Part shown: piece after piece, positions 35,124-47,206 of the stretch | Layout of the letters: each line of letters opens with the position of its first letter | Numbering within the stretch: position 1 is the first letter of the stretch | Assembly (NCBI GenBank): GCA_036346395.1 | Contig: CM070599.1 | Span: 21,257,232-21,321,231 of the forward strand | Source of the DNA: Hsuehochloa calcarea | Taxonomy: Eukaryota > Streptophyta > Magnoliopsida > Poales > Poaceae | DNA: 64,000 nucleotides | Direction: 5' to 3' | The notes under the pieces: generated by a model | Database searches by the model: none | What the model saw: the letters and a program-made list of their open reading frames with translations, nothing else | Told to the model about the DNA's origin: nothing | Program-made: the position numbers and the translations under genes

Positions 35124-38035
35124 TGTCGAACCCGGATTTTCTAATCCCGAATCCTCTACGAATAACTGTGCTATTCCCTGGATCAGTAGATAGCACTCAC
35201 AGATACATCACTGAATCATTTCATACAATGACGTAAAATCATACCATTCATTAATTTAACACATCAGAGTTTACATAGACCGCATCGGGTCAAGTTTTAC
35301 AATAAGGGCCGAACAGGCCAAACAATTACATCACAAAGTAGCGGAAGCGACAACGGAAGCAAAAAGGGTGAGGACACATCTCTCCACAGGCAAGTGACTG
35401 GGGAAACATGTGTACATCCGATATTACCCGAAAAACTCAGATAATATAGGATGCACCTAGGAACCAGCGGAGTCAGCTAGACTGGGACGAGACTAGAACA
35501 ACTAAGAACTAAACTACGCTTCAAGAACTCCTGGGTCTTCAGACATCTGGATCCTTGTAGTAGTCGTAATCTCTAAAATTTCCTACTTCTGAGGGTTTGG
35601 GGAAAGAGCGAGAATGAGCACAACTACCGTGCTCGCGAGCCAACACACAGAATGCAATAGTATACATGCAAGGCTTAACAAGGATGGCTCATGTTCTTTT
35701 ATTTGCTAAAGCAACATTTTCAATTATCATAAGTACAAATCTCTATGACTTAGCATTTTAAACAGATTGCATTTTCATTAAAGAGATTAAGTGCAATATT
35801 AAATAACAGCGAAGGTTACCTCCACCTTATACTTAATTTTGATAACGGTTACGTCCACCGATTATCAACACTGGATAAGGCTACCCAAGAAAAATCCAAA
35901 ACAAGGGCTGGATGAGCCCAACACATTTTCATTCCACCCACAAAGATTTTTGAAATAGAACTAACTCAAAGTTAAGTTCCCATGTCCGCTTTTGACCGGC
36001 GCGGTTGCTTAAAACAGCTTTAGACTCTGCAGATGTTGTACATCGACCCACAAGAGATAATCATACTCATACTCCACATGATTCCTTAGTCATGTAGTTG
36101 AGCGATCGTCACAAGAACGCTTCAAACTACCTTGTTCTTCCGTCATCTCACCCCTATGGCCAATTCCATAAGTTGTGCGATATGTTTACCCCAACGACTA
36201 GCAAAGCGGCCCCGCCCCGATGACTAGCGTGGCGAGCAACTTCACCGTGTTCGGTGTCCCATTCAAGCCAAAGATACGCCCCGCCGCTTGCACACTTCTA
36301 AACACCGGTTGTGGGATGACATTCGTGGTTCAATAGTTTTACTAGGCCAAGTTGCACTTTGCGCACTTGCGGTTGTACTTGTTTTACACAGAGGTCATGA
36401 CAAGATTAAGTCCTTAATTCATCCGGACGGTTCATACCACATACCAACCATTCTCGTATACGTCCGCACTCCACCATTCTTTCCATCCGTCCGGATGTGG
36501 TACTAGCAAGTTGTTTAGGGTTTTGGGAAGGAAAACCAATTAACGCAACACACCACCATCTACATCCAATGACCGCCAAAACTATTTTTCATGTTTAAAG
36601 GATGATGATCGGGACATTTATTGTCCCGGATTTAAGCAAGACTAGTATGTCGCTAAGTACAACCTATACTAGTATTACCATATAATTACTAGGGTGACAA
36701 GGAATACTGGATTCAATTATCAAAGGATGGCTTAATAAGTAATAATTCAACAAATGGGTATTTAACTACCTTAAGCTTTAACATATCATTGTTTACAAAA
36801 TTAAAGCATGCAACTTTGCTATTTTAAATAAACATAGTTTGCATAACATGTAGGTTCGGAATGATCAAAGTATTGACTCTTTGGGTCGATTATCGCGCCT
36901 TGATCTTACTCGTGGCCTTCTCTCGCTGTGGTTTTGAATTCGGATCTTCGTCTTTATCCGAATCTTGATCCTGCTTGAGTCGCTGCTTCTTCTGGACTCC
37001 GACTCCTAATTACACGATACAAGCAAGACAACAAATAAATCCAAAGAACTTCCAGAAGACCAAATATAACCAAAGCACTTTAAATAAGTTTTACGATGAA
37101 CGAGCTGAAGAGATAAGATTTAGCGAGGCGGGGATGTTTGACGAGGTCAAACGATCAGCCGAGTATACGAGGCAAGGGCGGAGATACTCTGCCGAAGGAA
37201 AACAAAGGGGAGACAAGGTCGGATGAACTATCGCAGGGATACTTCACTTTGGATACCGCTGAACGGGCAAGATTAGGATACACGATAAATTAACAAGACC
37301 GTAAATCCTTTTATTAAAGACGACTTTTGAACAGGGAATAAAAAGGGGATAAATAATATTTAGACCAAGGAATACTGGATAGGATTACAAGATTATTAAT
37401 TAGGTTTTCAAAGTAAGCTGTCGAGATTAACAGGTTAATCCTGAATAGCCTTCCAAAATATTTTGAGAAAATGCCAGTTTGTTTTAAAGCATTTTACACA
37501 ACGCCGAAAATTTGAATAAATATGTTTTAACAAAAATAGACATGATTGCGAAGACGATTACGAAGGTCATTTGCATAACTTCGATTTCCCGATATTTTGC
37601 AAATTACGGTCTTAATCGATAGCTCTCAACTAAAAATCGAAATGGATAATTCTACTAGTACTTGTCGATCGACGAGTTAACCACTAACAACGGTTAATCG
37701 ATTCAACGCAAGTCGTAGTACAATCACGGAGAATATATTTTGGAAACATTTTCGCCAAAAAGGAAAGTTACTAGCCGCTCGAGTAATACAAAACGATACA
37801 TACACAAAATCGCCATACAACACTTTCAATACATAACTCTAATACACAAAACGTTTATCGCTCCACGACTAACCTGCACAGCCTAACAAAATACTCACAA
37901 TAGATATCCAAATCTCAATACACAAATCTTCAATGCATACACAATATACACTGCATACACAAATATACACACATTCCAATTTGCAAAACACAAAACACAA
38001 ACCACTGCTGCTCCACTCTACTGCTCCACTGCCAA

Positions 38036-38125
38036 AGAGAGAGAGAGACAGAGAGAGAGAGACAGAGGCAGAGAGAGAGAGCAGAGAGAGAGAGACAGAC
38101 AGAGAGCAGAGAGAGAGACGGCCGA
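38036..38125. repeat. GA-rich simple repeat in the LTR leader
   Basis: Imperfect (GAGA) and (GACA) runs; a second run lies at about 38868-38965. On the LTR strand these are CT-rich, as in many plant LTR leaders. Confidence 0.8.
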
Positions 38126-38613
38126 GTCTTGGCCGCCGGCTCGACCGGGGAGGGGCTACGGACCGGGAGAGAGAAGGGGGAATCAGGGCGGCAATGGCTG
38201 GTTTGCAATAGGAGGTGACCGGGAGCGGCGGGAGGCGGCGGCGTCGCAGACGGCAGCAGCCGCCGAGGGGCGACGGCGGCGACCGAGCGCACGGAGAAGG
38301 GAGAAGAAACCGGGAGGGGAGAGGCGCATGGCGACCGGGAGGAGGGAAGAAGAGGGGAAGGCGCGACGGGACTGGGCGGCGCGGGCTCACCGAGAAGGGG
38401 CGGCGGGCGGGAGCACCGAGGCGGCCGGCGGAGGCGAGGGCGTCGCCACGGCGCCTCAAGCCAGCGCGCGACGGAGCGGAGGCGCTGGGCGGCGATCGCA
38501 ATGGGCGGGACTGCGGCCGACGGCGGAGGAAGGGGCTTCGGCGGAGGCCGAGCTCTGGTGGCGGTGATTCGGGCGGAGAGGCGCCGGAGGGAAGGGAAGA
38601 AGGAAGAAGCCCG

Positions 38614-38621
38614 CTTTATAG
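38614..38621 (-). promoter_or_regulatory. TATA box of the minus-strand long LTR
   Basis: Minus-strand CTATAAAG within CCCGGCTATAAAGCGGG, at the place conserved among the family. Confidence 0.55.
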
Positions 38622-39286
38622 CCGGGAGAGAGAGGGAGGGAAGCCGCGCGCGCTGAGGGGAACAAAGCCGTGGCGCGCGGAGAAGACCGGCGCACGTGGG
38701 CGGCGGTGTCGGCGGACGCGTGCGGAGAAGCAAAGCCGCATGGGCGGCGGAGCACCCGAGGCGCGGAGGAGAGAGGGGGCCCGGGGAGGAGGACGCGGTC
38801 GGCGATGGCGACGCAGGGGGCAAGCGCGGCGGGGCGCGGAGGCGGGGGGGGCATGGAGCGCCCGAGAGAGAGAGAGAGAGAGAGGCGAGGAAAGAAGAGA
38901 GGAGGCAAGGCATGGAGAGAGAGGCCGAGCGAGAGAGAGAAGAAAGAGAGAGAGGGAGAAAGAAGGGAGCGCACGGGCAGGCTGGGGAAGAAAAATGGCC
39001 GGGCCGGCTCGGGCCGACTGGGCCTGAAGAGAAAGAATGGGCCGGGAGAAACCGGCCCAAAAGAAAAGAAAAGGTTTTGGATATTTTGAAAATGGAGAAT
39101 TTCAAAGAAATTTTGAAATCTGAATTTGAAAGAATAATTGAAACACAAACCCGAGCTTACGAAAGTTAGGAGATTTTGGAATTTTAACCAAAATTTGAAA
39201 ATTCGAGTGAAAATCAAAAATCAAACTAATTACTATTCACCAAATGAAAAACGGGATGTTACACTAGATCCGCCCCTGCCGGCCAC

Positions 39287-40416
39287 AACTCTGGTAGCCC
39301 AGTGTCGAGCCCCTCTCCCCTCTTCTCTGGTGTTCTTGCCGACGTTGAGTGGGTGGGAACCAATTGAATTCCAAAAGGAATATTAGATTTTTTTTTTAAG
39401 TTTCTTCTGTTTTATTTCCTAGATCAATTTGTTCTAGTTTTGTTCTTCTCCAGTGAGTTCTTAGTGGGATTTTATTTACTCGTAACTGGTTTTATCGGAC
39501 AGACTCACCTGGATGACGATAGCGACATGCATGCCATAGATCGACACTAGACCGAGTTGGGTATAAATAAATTCTCTATTATTTTCTTTTCGACGAACAA
39601 CACTACTACCGAGCATATGCTCTTCACATAAATGGATATCATCAACATTCTACTTTCCGCTGCCATGATTGTATGCAATCATGACACTGTTTGCAAGATA
39701 CATGGTTCTACGATCAAGAAGATAAAGAAGTACAATATGTTTATCGACTCAAGAATTTGACGGTAACTCGTTGTTCATATATAATCTTCAATGTAAAAGT
39801 TGGACGGACTCATGTACTTTATCTAAGTCATTAATATAAATAAGAGGAGTTTTTTTTTAAAAAAAATCAATGCCTAAACGATCAACAAATCAATTGAGCA
39901 GGACTTCCCTTTGAAACGGTTGGGAGACGGTTAGCTGACACCACTCGTCCACTGCCTTGTAAATTTTGGATAAGCAGTTACTAATGACATTTACTGATAC
40001 AGAGACCATATGGGTGCAATACAAAGGACGGTATTCGCACTGCAGATACAGCTTTGCTATGTTTAGTGTTGTCCACGTCATTTAGCAACAATTTTCGATG
40101 GGTAATCGATTATTTACCTTTCGCTTAGACGCCCGTTTCAATATTATGCACTTATTCTCGATATAATTAGTCTTTTACCTCTTAGTTTGAACCTTAATTA
40201 AATATCCCGTTTTAATTATTTTGATAATTTCCGTTGAGTTTTGCCGTTATAGCCACCCGAAAAGACAGTATTACCCTCGCCCGAACCCCGTTTCCACTCA
40301 CGCGCCCCGATCGCACCTTAGGTCCCACCAGTAGCGAGCGAGCGGTGGTGGTGCTAGTAGTACACCGGAAGGAACCGTCGTTCGTTGGTCGCGAGGAGAT
40401 CTAGGCGAAGGCGTCC
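39287..40416. other. Flank between hAT-1 and BSK-like exon
   Basis: No transposon end or gene is recognised. The last 150 bases turn GC-rich and lead to the ATG at 40417, so they probably include the 5' UTR and promoter of the BSK-like gene. No clear TATA box was found in that stretch. Confidence 0.4.
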
Positions 40417-40483
40417 ATGGGAGTCCGCTGCTCCAAGCTCTCCGTGCGCTGGTGGACTCCCCCCTTCAAATCGCCTCTTCTTG
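40417..40483 (+). pseudogene. First exon of a BSK-like receptor-like cytoplasmic kinase, orphaned
   Basis: The ATG at 40417 starts MGVRCSKLSVRWWTPPFKSP, close to the N-terminus of grass brassinosteroid-signalling kinases, where MG is the myristoylation site that anchors the protein at the plasma membrane. The exon ends at a good splice donor (TTG|GTAAGC at 40483/40484) in the phase expected for a following Glu codon. The kinase and TPR exons are not found downstream in the window. It is either the first exon of a broken gene or one with a very long intron, now hit by a 3.6-kb solo LTR. The family call rests on a short stretch. Confidence 0.5.
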
Positions 40484-42225
40484 GTAAGCACCACCTACCG
40501 TCACTCGCATTGGCGACTCTGTTTCGGCAAGATTCGGTTTCCGGGCTGGGTCCATCCGGTTGATGCTTCGTTTCTTGGGGGAGTGGCGGTAGCGTCGGTC
40601 CTGCATTTGGGCCTGGTTTTCTTGCGTTTTTTCCTGGGATTTTTTTTGGCACGTTTGCGTGGGCGTGGTTAATTTCGTGCTTTGGTTTGCGGTGGTGGTG
40701 CCGTCGATCTTGGTGGAATTCGCTGCGTTTGCTTCTGATCCATTCGGTTGTTTTGTTTGTACGCTCAAGAACGATCCAAATCTTTTTGTTCTTTTACTCT
40801 AGCAAGCTGTTGCTGATTCGATGCGTTTCCCCCCGTGCTTTCGTCCTTTGGTTTGATGAATTGGGTTGTTCTTGCAAGTGTACGGAGTGCGTTGTGTTTG
40901 GTTTTGTGCCCTTTCGCGGATTATGTCTTCATGTAGAGCAATGTAACGGATTAAAAGAATCTGTGTTCCTGATTCCGACGCGCTTCGCTGTTTTTGTTCT
41001 ATTACTGATATGCGCTAGAGCAGGAAACGTAATTCGTATCACGCTATACAATATGTTCATGGCCAAGGACGTGTATTCTACTTATATTGTACCATTTGCC
41101 TTCTTTTCCCCTTAAATAAAAGAGCAGGCCAGTACACCAAAACCTAGTAGCCTACTGGATGGGTTTCTTGCGGTTCCGACTATCTTTTTTTTGTAAATGT
41201 TTATCAAACAACATTAATTCTAGCAGAAGCAACCACAATTCTGGCCAGTATTGTTTTCCGAAAACGCTTTCTGGCCAGTATTGTAGAGCTTGTCAACTGA
41301 TACTCCGCTTGCGCTTTTTCCACTTACAAGTAGCTAGGGCAAAAAGGGGAGAAATAATAGTACCAGTACCATAGGCAGAGAAGTGTACATCGTGTATTTG
41401 TTCCTCCTGCACACTAATCTTTGTTTTTGAAAAGAGAACAACAGAAATGAAGTGGTGGTCCATTTAATTTTACTTTCGTAGAAAACGTCGCACGGTTGCC
41501 CCGCACTTACTGTGGAACTAAAAGGCACCATACTCCATCCTTGGAAAGATGTTGTCTGGCTGGTGAACTATTTATGAGTGAGTTAAGCTGGGCAGCAACA
41601 AATATAAATAGCAGGCACAATAGAATCCAAACTGAACCGGACGGCTGAAAAATCTCCTGAAGTCACCAAACTGTGCTTCTCTGACTTGGCAAGAGGCAAG
41701 TCAGAGAATCCAATTCCATCCAAACCAGAAGCACACTGCTATTTTACTTGTAGGTTCCTTAGTGAGAATGACCATGGTCAGTTGCTTGTCTAGATGATTA
41801 AAGTTCAAACACAGAACTCGCTCGTCATTTTTGCTGGATGCCTGTTCGTGATGTTACAGCTTGCACGCTCAACCATTTTTTTTTTCAGTTCATCTTCATT
41901 CTCTAGTTTTGTCTGTCTATACGTAGGCCATCCACGTCGCTAGCGGTGTTGCTCACCACCAGGATATCTGCGGAGATTTATGTGTACACAATTCAGCCTC
42001 ACGGCGATTTTCAGTGGGGGCTTTGCCATTGCAATCAGGTGAGTTAGTCCAGCAGGAATCTGATCCTCTGTATTACTATAGAGTTCCATTGTGTGAAGTA
42101 TTTTTGTGAGGAGTTGAACAGTGTTTTGTAGTGTACTGTAGTAAATTACTGAAGCAACAACTGAGCATGTACTGTAGTGGTTGCTCTGGTTTTTGATTTT
42201 TTGATCGGACGGTGCATATCGCTTC
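40484..42225 (+). other. Presumed intron or decayed sequence after the BSK-like exon
   Basis: T-rich, intron-like sequence without a recognised exon. A possible donor (AATCAG|GTGAGT) lies near 42037, but the sequence before it shows no kinase motif. The open frame at 40687-41115 has no recognised domain. Confidence 0.35.
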
Positions 42226-42913
42226 TAATATGTAACAGACCATTTTCGGTTTGTAAATAGTATTTGTTTTTGTCCGTCGATTTAAAAAATTTATTTCAGC
42301 TTGGGTTGTATTTTCAAAATCTATAGCTTCTACCTCCAATTCAAAACCTCTCTTCGGGCCCAGCCCATTTTCTCTCCCTCTTGGGCTGGCCGACCACCTC
42401 CTCTCCCTTCCTCCCCGGGTCCATCCTCCCTTTTTCCCCTTTTGGCCTAGTCAGGCAGAGCTCCCCCCTTGGCCTTCACGCCTCTATCCCATCGACTCGC
42501 CTTGACTAGCCCGCCCGCCACTCGCCAGGACTCGCACCGCCTCCTCATCGCACGACGCCTGCGACGCCTACCTGCTCCCGTCGCCTTTGCCACTAGCTTG
42601 ACCCCCGAAATTGCCGCTTCCGTCGACCAGTACCATCGCCTGTCTCGCCGCCGTGGCCATGCGCATGCGTCTTCTGACCCTCTGCTGCCACTTGCTCCCC
42701 TCCACCTGCCCTTGACTTCGTCGCCCTGTCTTGTCGCCAGCGCTTGCTCGTGTCGGCCCCGCCACCTGCGTCGCCTTCTTGAATCGTCGCTCCCGTCACC
42801 TCCCCGATGCGCGTGCTTGCCCTGTCTTCTCCGACCAGGGCGCCCATGCCACGGCGGCCTCGGGAACCTGTACGCCTCCGAGTCTTCGACGACCCTTCTT
42901 GCCCTCTTGCCGG

Positions 42914-42920
42914 CTATAGA
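42914..42920 (+). promoter_or_regulatory. TATA-like box of long LTR member ii
   Basis: CTATAGA within GCCGGCTATAGAAGG, at the family's conserved TATA position but with one changed base. Confidence 0.45.
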
Positions 42921-43306
42921 AGGGGCTCTGAGCCTTCCCTTGCTTCCCCTCGTCTCTCCTTCGCTTCTAATAAGTGCTACTAGAGATGAGCCCGAGCAGC
43001 CCCTTTCTTCTCTGAGCTCCGAGTTTAAGTCGCTGCGTGCCTCCTTCCAGTTCTCACCGCACCAATGCAGCCCCTCTTCTACTCGCGTCAATTCATGCCC
43101 CAGATATCTTTGAAGCAGCCCTCACTCCATTTTTGGTGTTGTGTCGTAGGAACTGTCGCCTTCCTTCGTCGCGTCGTCGACCGCGAGCTCCCCCACCGCC
43201 GTTCGACCTCCTTCAACCTCCCTCGCGGTCTTGGTAAGCCCCTTTTCTCTGTGCCCGGTTCTCCCTCTTGTCCTGCTGGCCACACCGAGCGGTCAAAGCT
43301 CCTTTT

Positions 43307-43362
43307 CGACCACGTCTACGACTACGTCCACGACCACGTCTACGACTACGTCCACGACCAGG
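43307..43362. repeat. 24-bp tandem repeat
   Basis: CGACCACGTCTACGACTACG repeats with a 24-base period about 2.3 times inside member ii. Confidence 0.8.
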
Positions 43363-43384
43363 TAGCCCCGTTGTCGTACCTCCT

Positions 43385-43790
43385 TTAGACCACACCTCGT
43401 TGTGGAACTCCTTCCGACTACACTGCGTTGTCGAAACTCCTTCAGACAACACTGCGTTGTCGAAACTCCTTCAGACAACATTGCGTTGTCAAATCTCCTT
43501 CTGACCGCGCCGTGTAGTCGAAACTCCTTCTGACCACATGTAGTCGCTACCCTTTTACGACCACATGTAATTGATATCCTTTACGACCACGTGTAGTCGA
43601 TACCCTTTACGACCACATGTAGTTGAACCCCTTCCGACTACATCGTGTAGTCGAATCCCTTTTGACTACATCGTGTAGTCAATCCCTCCTTCTGACCACC
43701 TAGTCAATCCCCTTCCGACTACGTCTTGTAGTCGTAGCTCATTTTGCTATGTCTTGTAGTCGAAACTCAGACTACGTCCTGTAGCCGAAC
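43385..43790. repeat. Degenerate minisatellite of about 35-40 bp units
   Basis: About ten diverged units each hold a GTAGTC/GACTAC inverted motif and a CTCCTTCYGAC or CCCTTTTGAC spacer. The first units are close to identical, the later ones diverged. The repeat is seen only in this member of the family. Confidence 0.75.
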
Positions 43791-45840
43791 CTCTCTCGAC
43801 ACGAACAGTACCCGAAGCTAACAGTACTCGAAATGATAAGTATTCGAAACAAATAGTACTCGAAGCCACAAGATTTCAAACAAACAAGATTCGGAATCGG
43901 CAAGATTCGGCTAGAACTTCGAAGTCTGCTCCTCCGTTATAACTCCGATTCTAGTGATTTTTGTTTCTAAATTTGTCTAAATTCAAGACCTTACTAATGA
44001 CACTAGTCTTATTTAAATTGGAGTCCATTTGCTATTTCGTGTGTATTTATTTGTTCTCTTTGCATGTTTATTCTTTTCCGTTTCGTTCATCCGAATAAAG
44101 TTCGAAGACGCAGGAGATCTCCAGTTTGATCAAGCGTAGGACTTTCAAGACTCTCACTTTCACTCCAGGCGAGTAAATACTTTGATCATTTTGAACTTAC
44201 ATTTTACACAAATTATATTTCTTTAAATTACCGAAATTGCATACTTTAATTCTGTAAGCAAATGTATGTTAAACCTTAAGGTAGTTAAATACCCATTTGA
44301 TGATTAATTAGTTATTATACCATCCTTTGGCAATTGAATCCATTATTCCTTGTCATCCTAGTAACTATATGGTAATTACTGGTTATAGGTTGTACTTAAG
44401 CGACATGTTAGTTTTGCTTAAGTATCGGGGCATTAAATGCCCTAATAATTATATCTTAAAATCATGAAATTGGATTTGGACAGTCATTGTGGGCAAGATG
44501 GTTGACTTAATGTATGTTGCTCCTCAAAAACCCTAATAACTGCTATTACCCTTTCTGGGCGGCTGGCGTGGTGGATGGTACGATGATGGGTGCTGATGTA
44601 GTACAAGGAATGTTGTATGTGTAATGTCGTATGTGGTATGAACCGCCCGGATAACCCTAAGGACTTAATCCTGTGATGACCTTCCAATGTAAAACAGTAC
44701 AACCACAAGTCTATAATGGTGTCGATCCGGTTAAATAATTTGTGTCCCTCAGTACAGGTTGCACTAGGTAGATGACCTGCTACGCCGTGGACCTTCGTGG
44801 TTATAGATAGGGGTGCACGACTTACGAATCTGTGTGGGCGTAAGTTGTTTAAGATGGGCGCAAGAGGGGCTTTGGATAAGGGTTGACGCAGGTGTAGGAG
44901 CATAACCCTTCTCAGATGAAACCTTAGCGGATGTAACAAATACTGAGGGAGACATTGTAAAGACATTGTTGTAATATCCTCTTGATTCACATGTCTACGG
45001 AAACATGTGTACATATCAAGACGATTATCTCTTATGGGTAAAGATGTACAACCTCTGCAGAGTATAAACTGTTCGAACAGCCAGGCCCACGGTTAAGGAC
45101 AGACATGAGAACTTACAAGAGTTAGTTCTATTTATAAAACTTTGTGGGTGGGATGAATAATATGGCGGGCTCACCTAGCCCGTGGTTTGAATTTTTCCTG
45201 GGTCGTCGTACCCTGTGAGGTTAGTATGTGGAGGTGTCTGCACTCAAAATGTAAGCATAGGTGGAGGTAGCCTTCGCCGTTATAAATACTGCACAATATC
45301 TCTTTTAAAAATGAGATTTGGTCAAACTGCTAAGTGACAGGAATTTCTAAATACTGTAATTGAAAATGTTGCTTTCAGCACATAAAAGAACCCGAGCCAT
45401 CCTTGTTAAGCCTTACATGTATTATTATTGTATTCTATGTGTTGGCCCACGAGCACGTAAGTTGTGCTCATCCTCGCTCTTTCCCCCAGACCTTCAGAAG
45501 CAGGAACTCATGGAGACTACACATACTACGAGGATTCCGCAGTTGGAGGCCTTAGAGATGATGAAGAGTAGTGTAGTTCGTGTAGTCTGGGTCTCGACTC
45601 GGTCTAGCTGACTCCGTTGATGCTTGCGTGCATCCAATATTATCCAAGTCCTTGGTTAATATCGGACACACACGGGGTCTTTAGTCGCTTGTCTGTGGAG
45701 AGATGTGCTTTACCCCTTTTGCTTCCGCTACCGCTTTCACAACTTTTGTAATGTAACCTTTTAGCCTGTTAGGTCCTTATTGTTAAACTCAATGCTTTTA
45801 CAGAGGATTTGGATTTGTGAAATCTGGATTCGACGTAATA

Positions 45841-46649
45841 CCATATCACTATAGATCTTCTATATTAACTACTTCAATGCAGTGATCCCAATCAAGTCAT
45901 ATGGTACAAAACCTACCGTGGGTATGGGTGAAGAAATATGGTGAGTGACTCACAAAGAACAGAACAAATGGAGGGTTCGGGTTCAGGTGTTTGTGGTACG
46001 CAAAGATATAAAAACTGGTGGTAACCGGCCACACTGGCTAGACGGCCTAAAAAGTTTTAAATTAAAAATATGAATTTAAATTGATGCACAGTAATTCCTG
46101 GTTGTAACCATGGATTGAAATACCGACCGGTAACCGCCGGTTAACGGCCGGTTACCGGTTTACCGGTGGGGGCCGGGATTTGAATCCCGGCCGGTTTTTC
46201 CGGAGTTTGCAAATTCAAATTTTGAATTTCGAATTTCGATTGATTTTTAAGCAAAATTTAACGAAATTCAACCGAAAACCGTAACCCGGTTCACATCGGC
46301 ATCGGCGCGTAATTGCTTGCGCCGCACGGCTTTTTTAACCTTGGTTGTAACCATCCGGTAACAGGTCGAACGGGCAGTGACCAACCGAAAATTGGCTAAA
46401 TTCAAAATTTGAATTTAAAATTTATTTGATGAAATTTGTCTGGTTTTAAACCTGTAAGCCGTGTTGGATGGGGCATGTCGAGGGTCGAACCATACGACCA
46501 GTTCTTTACCGCAGTGTGCCTCCCAAGTCTCAACGACTGAGGCCCTGTTTAGGGGAGCTGTAGCTTTTCTGAAAAGATGCTATTTGGCTTTCTGGGCTGA
46601 AAAATAGTTGTAGCTAATGGCTATAGCTTTTTACCATAGTCCGCTTGAT
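45841..46649. other. Spacer with an AT-rich core and nested MITE
   Basis: Apart from the MITE at 46109-46343 this holds CG-rich GGTAACCGGCC words and AT-rich sequence that may belong to an older element into which the MITE jumped. A GAGGCCCTGTTTAGGGG motif near 46542 resembles a MITE end, but no partner end was found. No gene. Confidence 0.4.
46109..46343. mobile_element. Small hAT-type MITE (235 bp)
   Basis: Flanked by a perfect 8-bp duplication GTTGTAAC (46101-46108 and 46344-46351). The ends are imperfect inverted repeats: CATGGATTGAAATACCG on the left and, on the minus strand, CAAGGTTAAAAAAGCCG on the right. It contains GGTTACCGG-type CG-rich words and no coding sequence. Confidence 0.75.
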
Positions 46650-47206
46650 TAGGGATGGCAATTGTGCCCGATTACCCGCGTGCCCGCGGGCGAATACCCT
46701 AATGGAGGCGGGTATAGGCGTCTTTCTTTGCCCACGGGTATGAAAACGGGCACAATTCCTTACCCATCTGTAAACGGTATGGGCATGGGTAAGCTCCACC
46801 TGCACTCGCTTCGCCTGACACCCGTAATCTACCCACATGTGTAAGAAACTATGTCAATTTGTATTTGTATTTTATTTGTTAAACTTGATTAGTTGTCTTG
46901 TCGAACATGATATGTGAATTGTGATGAACTTTATTAGTTGTTGAATGTGTGATGCACCATTGATGTGTGAATTATGATGAACTTGATGTATGCATTGCTC
47001 GTGGGTAACGAGTATGTACGCGGGCGATGGGTACCTACCAAGCGGCGATGCATTATTCACGGTAATCGGGTATGCCGCGGCGACGGTGTGGGCGAGGTTT
47101 TTCACCCGTCGTCCTTCGCGGGTATACCCGTGGGGGGAATTCGGGGTCGCGGGTACGGGTATGGGCGAGCACTACCCGTACCCGCCGTGCCCGATTGCCA
47201 TCCCTA
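46650..47206. mobile_element. Ac/Ds-type non-autonomous hAT element (557 bp)
   Basis: Flanked by a perfect 8-bp duplication CGCTTGAT (46642-46649 and 47207-47214). Both ends start TAGGGATGGCAAT, close to the Ac/Ds terminus TAGGGATGAAA. Subterminal regions are rich in CCCGTACCC/GGGTACGGG words, likely transposase-binding repeats by analogy with Ds. Open frames inside are products of these repeats. Confidence 0.9.

Larger units (their letters stand above)
35124..39263 (-). mobile_element. Solo LTR of the long-LTR family (minus strand)
   Basis: A 4,140-base LTR bounded by a perfect 5-bp duplication CTAGA (35119-35123 and 39264-39268). On the minus strand it starts TGTAACATCCCG and ends GGGTTCGACA. 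It has the GGGCCC block, CT-rich leader (GA-rich on plus), TATA box and TTTGATCATTCCGA-type motif in the same order as the other members. No internal domain is present. Long Arg/Gly- or Pro/Ser-rich open frames at 37869-39217 on both strands come from the GA/CT composition and are not genes. It sits 15 bases inside the right end of hAT-1. Confidence 0.9.
21448..39278. mobile_element. hAT element (hAT-1) carrying captured gene pieces and later insertions
   Basis: Perfect 8-bp duplications CCGGCCAC lie at 21440-21447 and 39279-39286. The ends read AAGTGGCGGATTTAG (left) and, on the minus strand, CAGGGGCGGATCTAG (right): 12 of 15 positions agree, as expected for a plant hAT with CAGKGGCGGA ends. 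With later insertions taken out, the element is about 4.2 kb without hAT-2, or 5.9 kb with it. It contains hAT-2 (22463-24088), the Copia/BTB chimera (24162-26357), an NLR-like fragment, Sirevirus element 2 (26794-34614) and a solo LTR (35124-39263) lying only 15 bases inside the right end. No transposase of its own is recognised, so it is non-autonomous and, with its right end split off by 4.1 kb, probably immobile. Confidence 0.75.
42231..45835 (+). mobile_element. Solo LTR of the long-LTR family, member ii
   Basis: A 3,605-base LTR with a perfect 5-bp duplication TAATA (42226-42230 and 45836-45840). It starts TGTAACAGAC and ends GGATTCGACG, where the usual final CA has become CG. It shares TTTGATCATTTTGAACTTAC and flanking sequence with member i and the partial member at the window end. 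No internal region. Long open frames at 42447-43113 on both strands are in the GC-rich leader and have no domain. Confidence 0.9.

Noticed and set aside
37869..39217. Long open frames of 200-390 codons on both strands
   Set aside because: They overlap each other in several frames, are almost purely Arg/Gly/Glu or Pro/Ser, lie in the GA/CT-rich leader of a solo LTR and show no domain.
42447..43113. Two 214-codon open frames, one on each strand
   Set aside because: Mirror frames in a GC-rich LTR leader; no start context, domain or codon bias, and the LTR has a proven target duplication.
46542..46560. MITE end GAGGCCCTGTTTAGGGG
   Set aside because: No inverted partner or duplication could be found on either side of the nearby Ds-like element.
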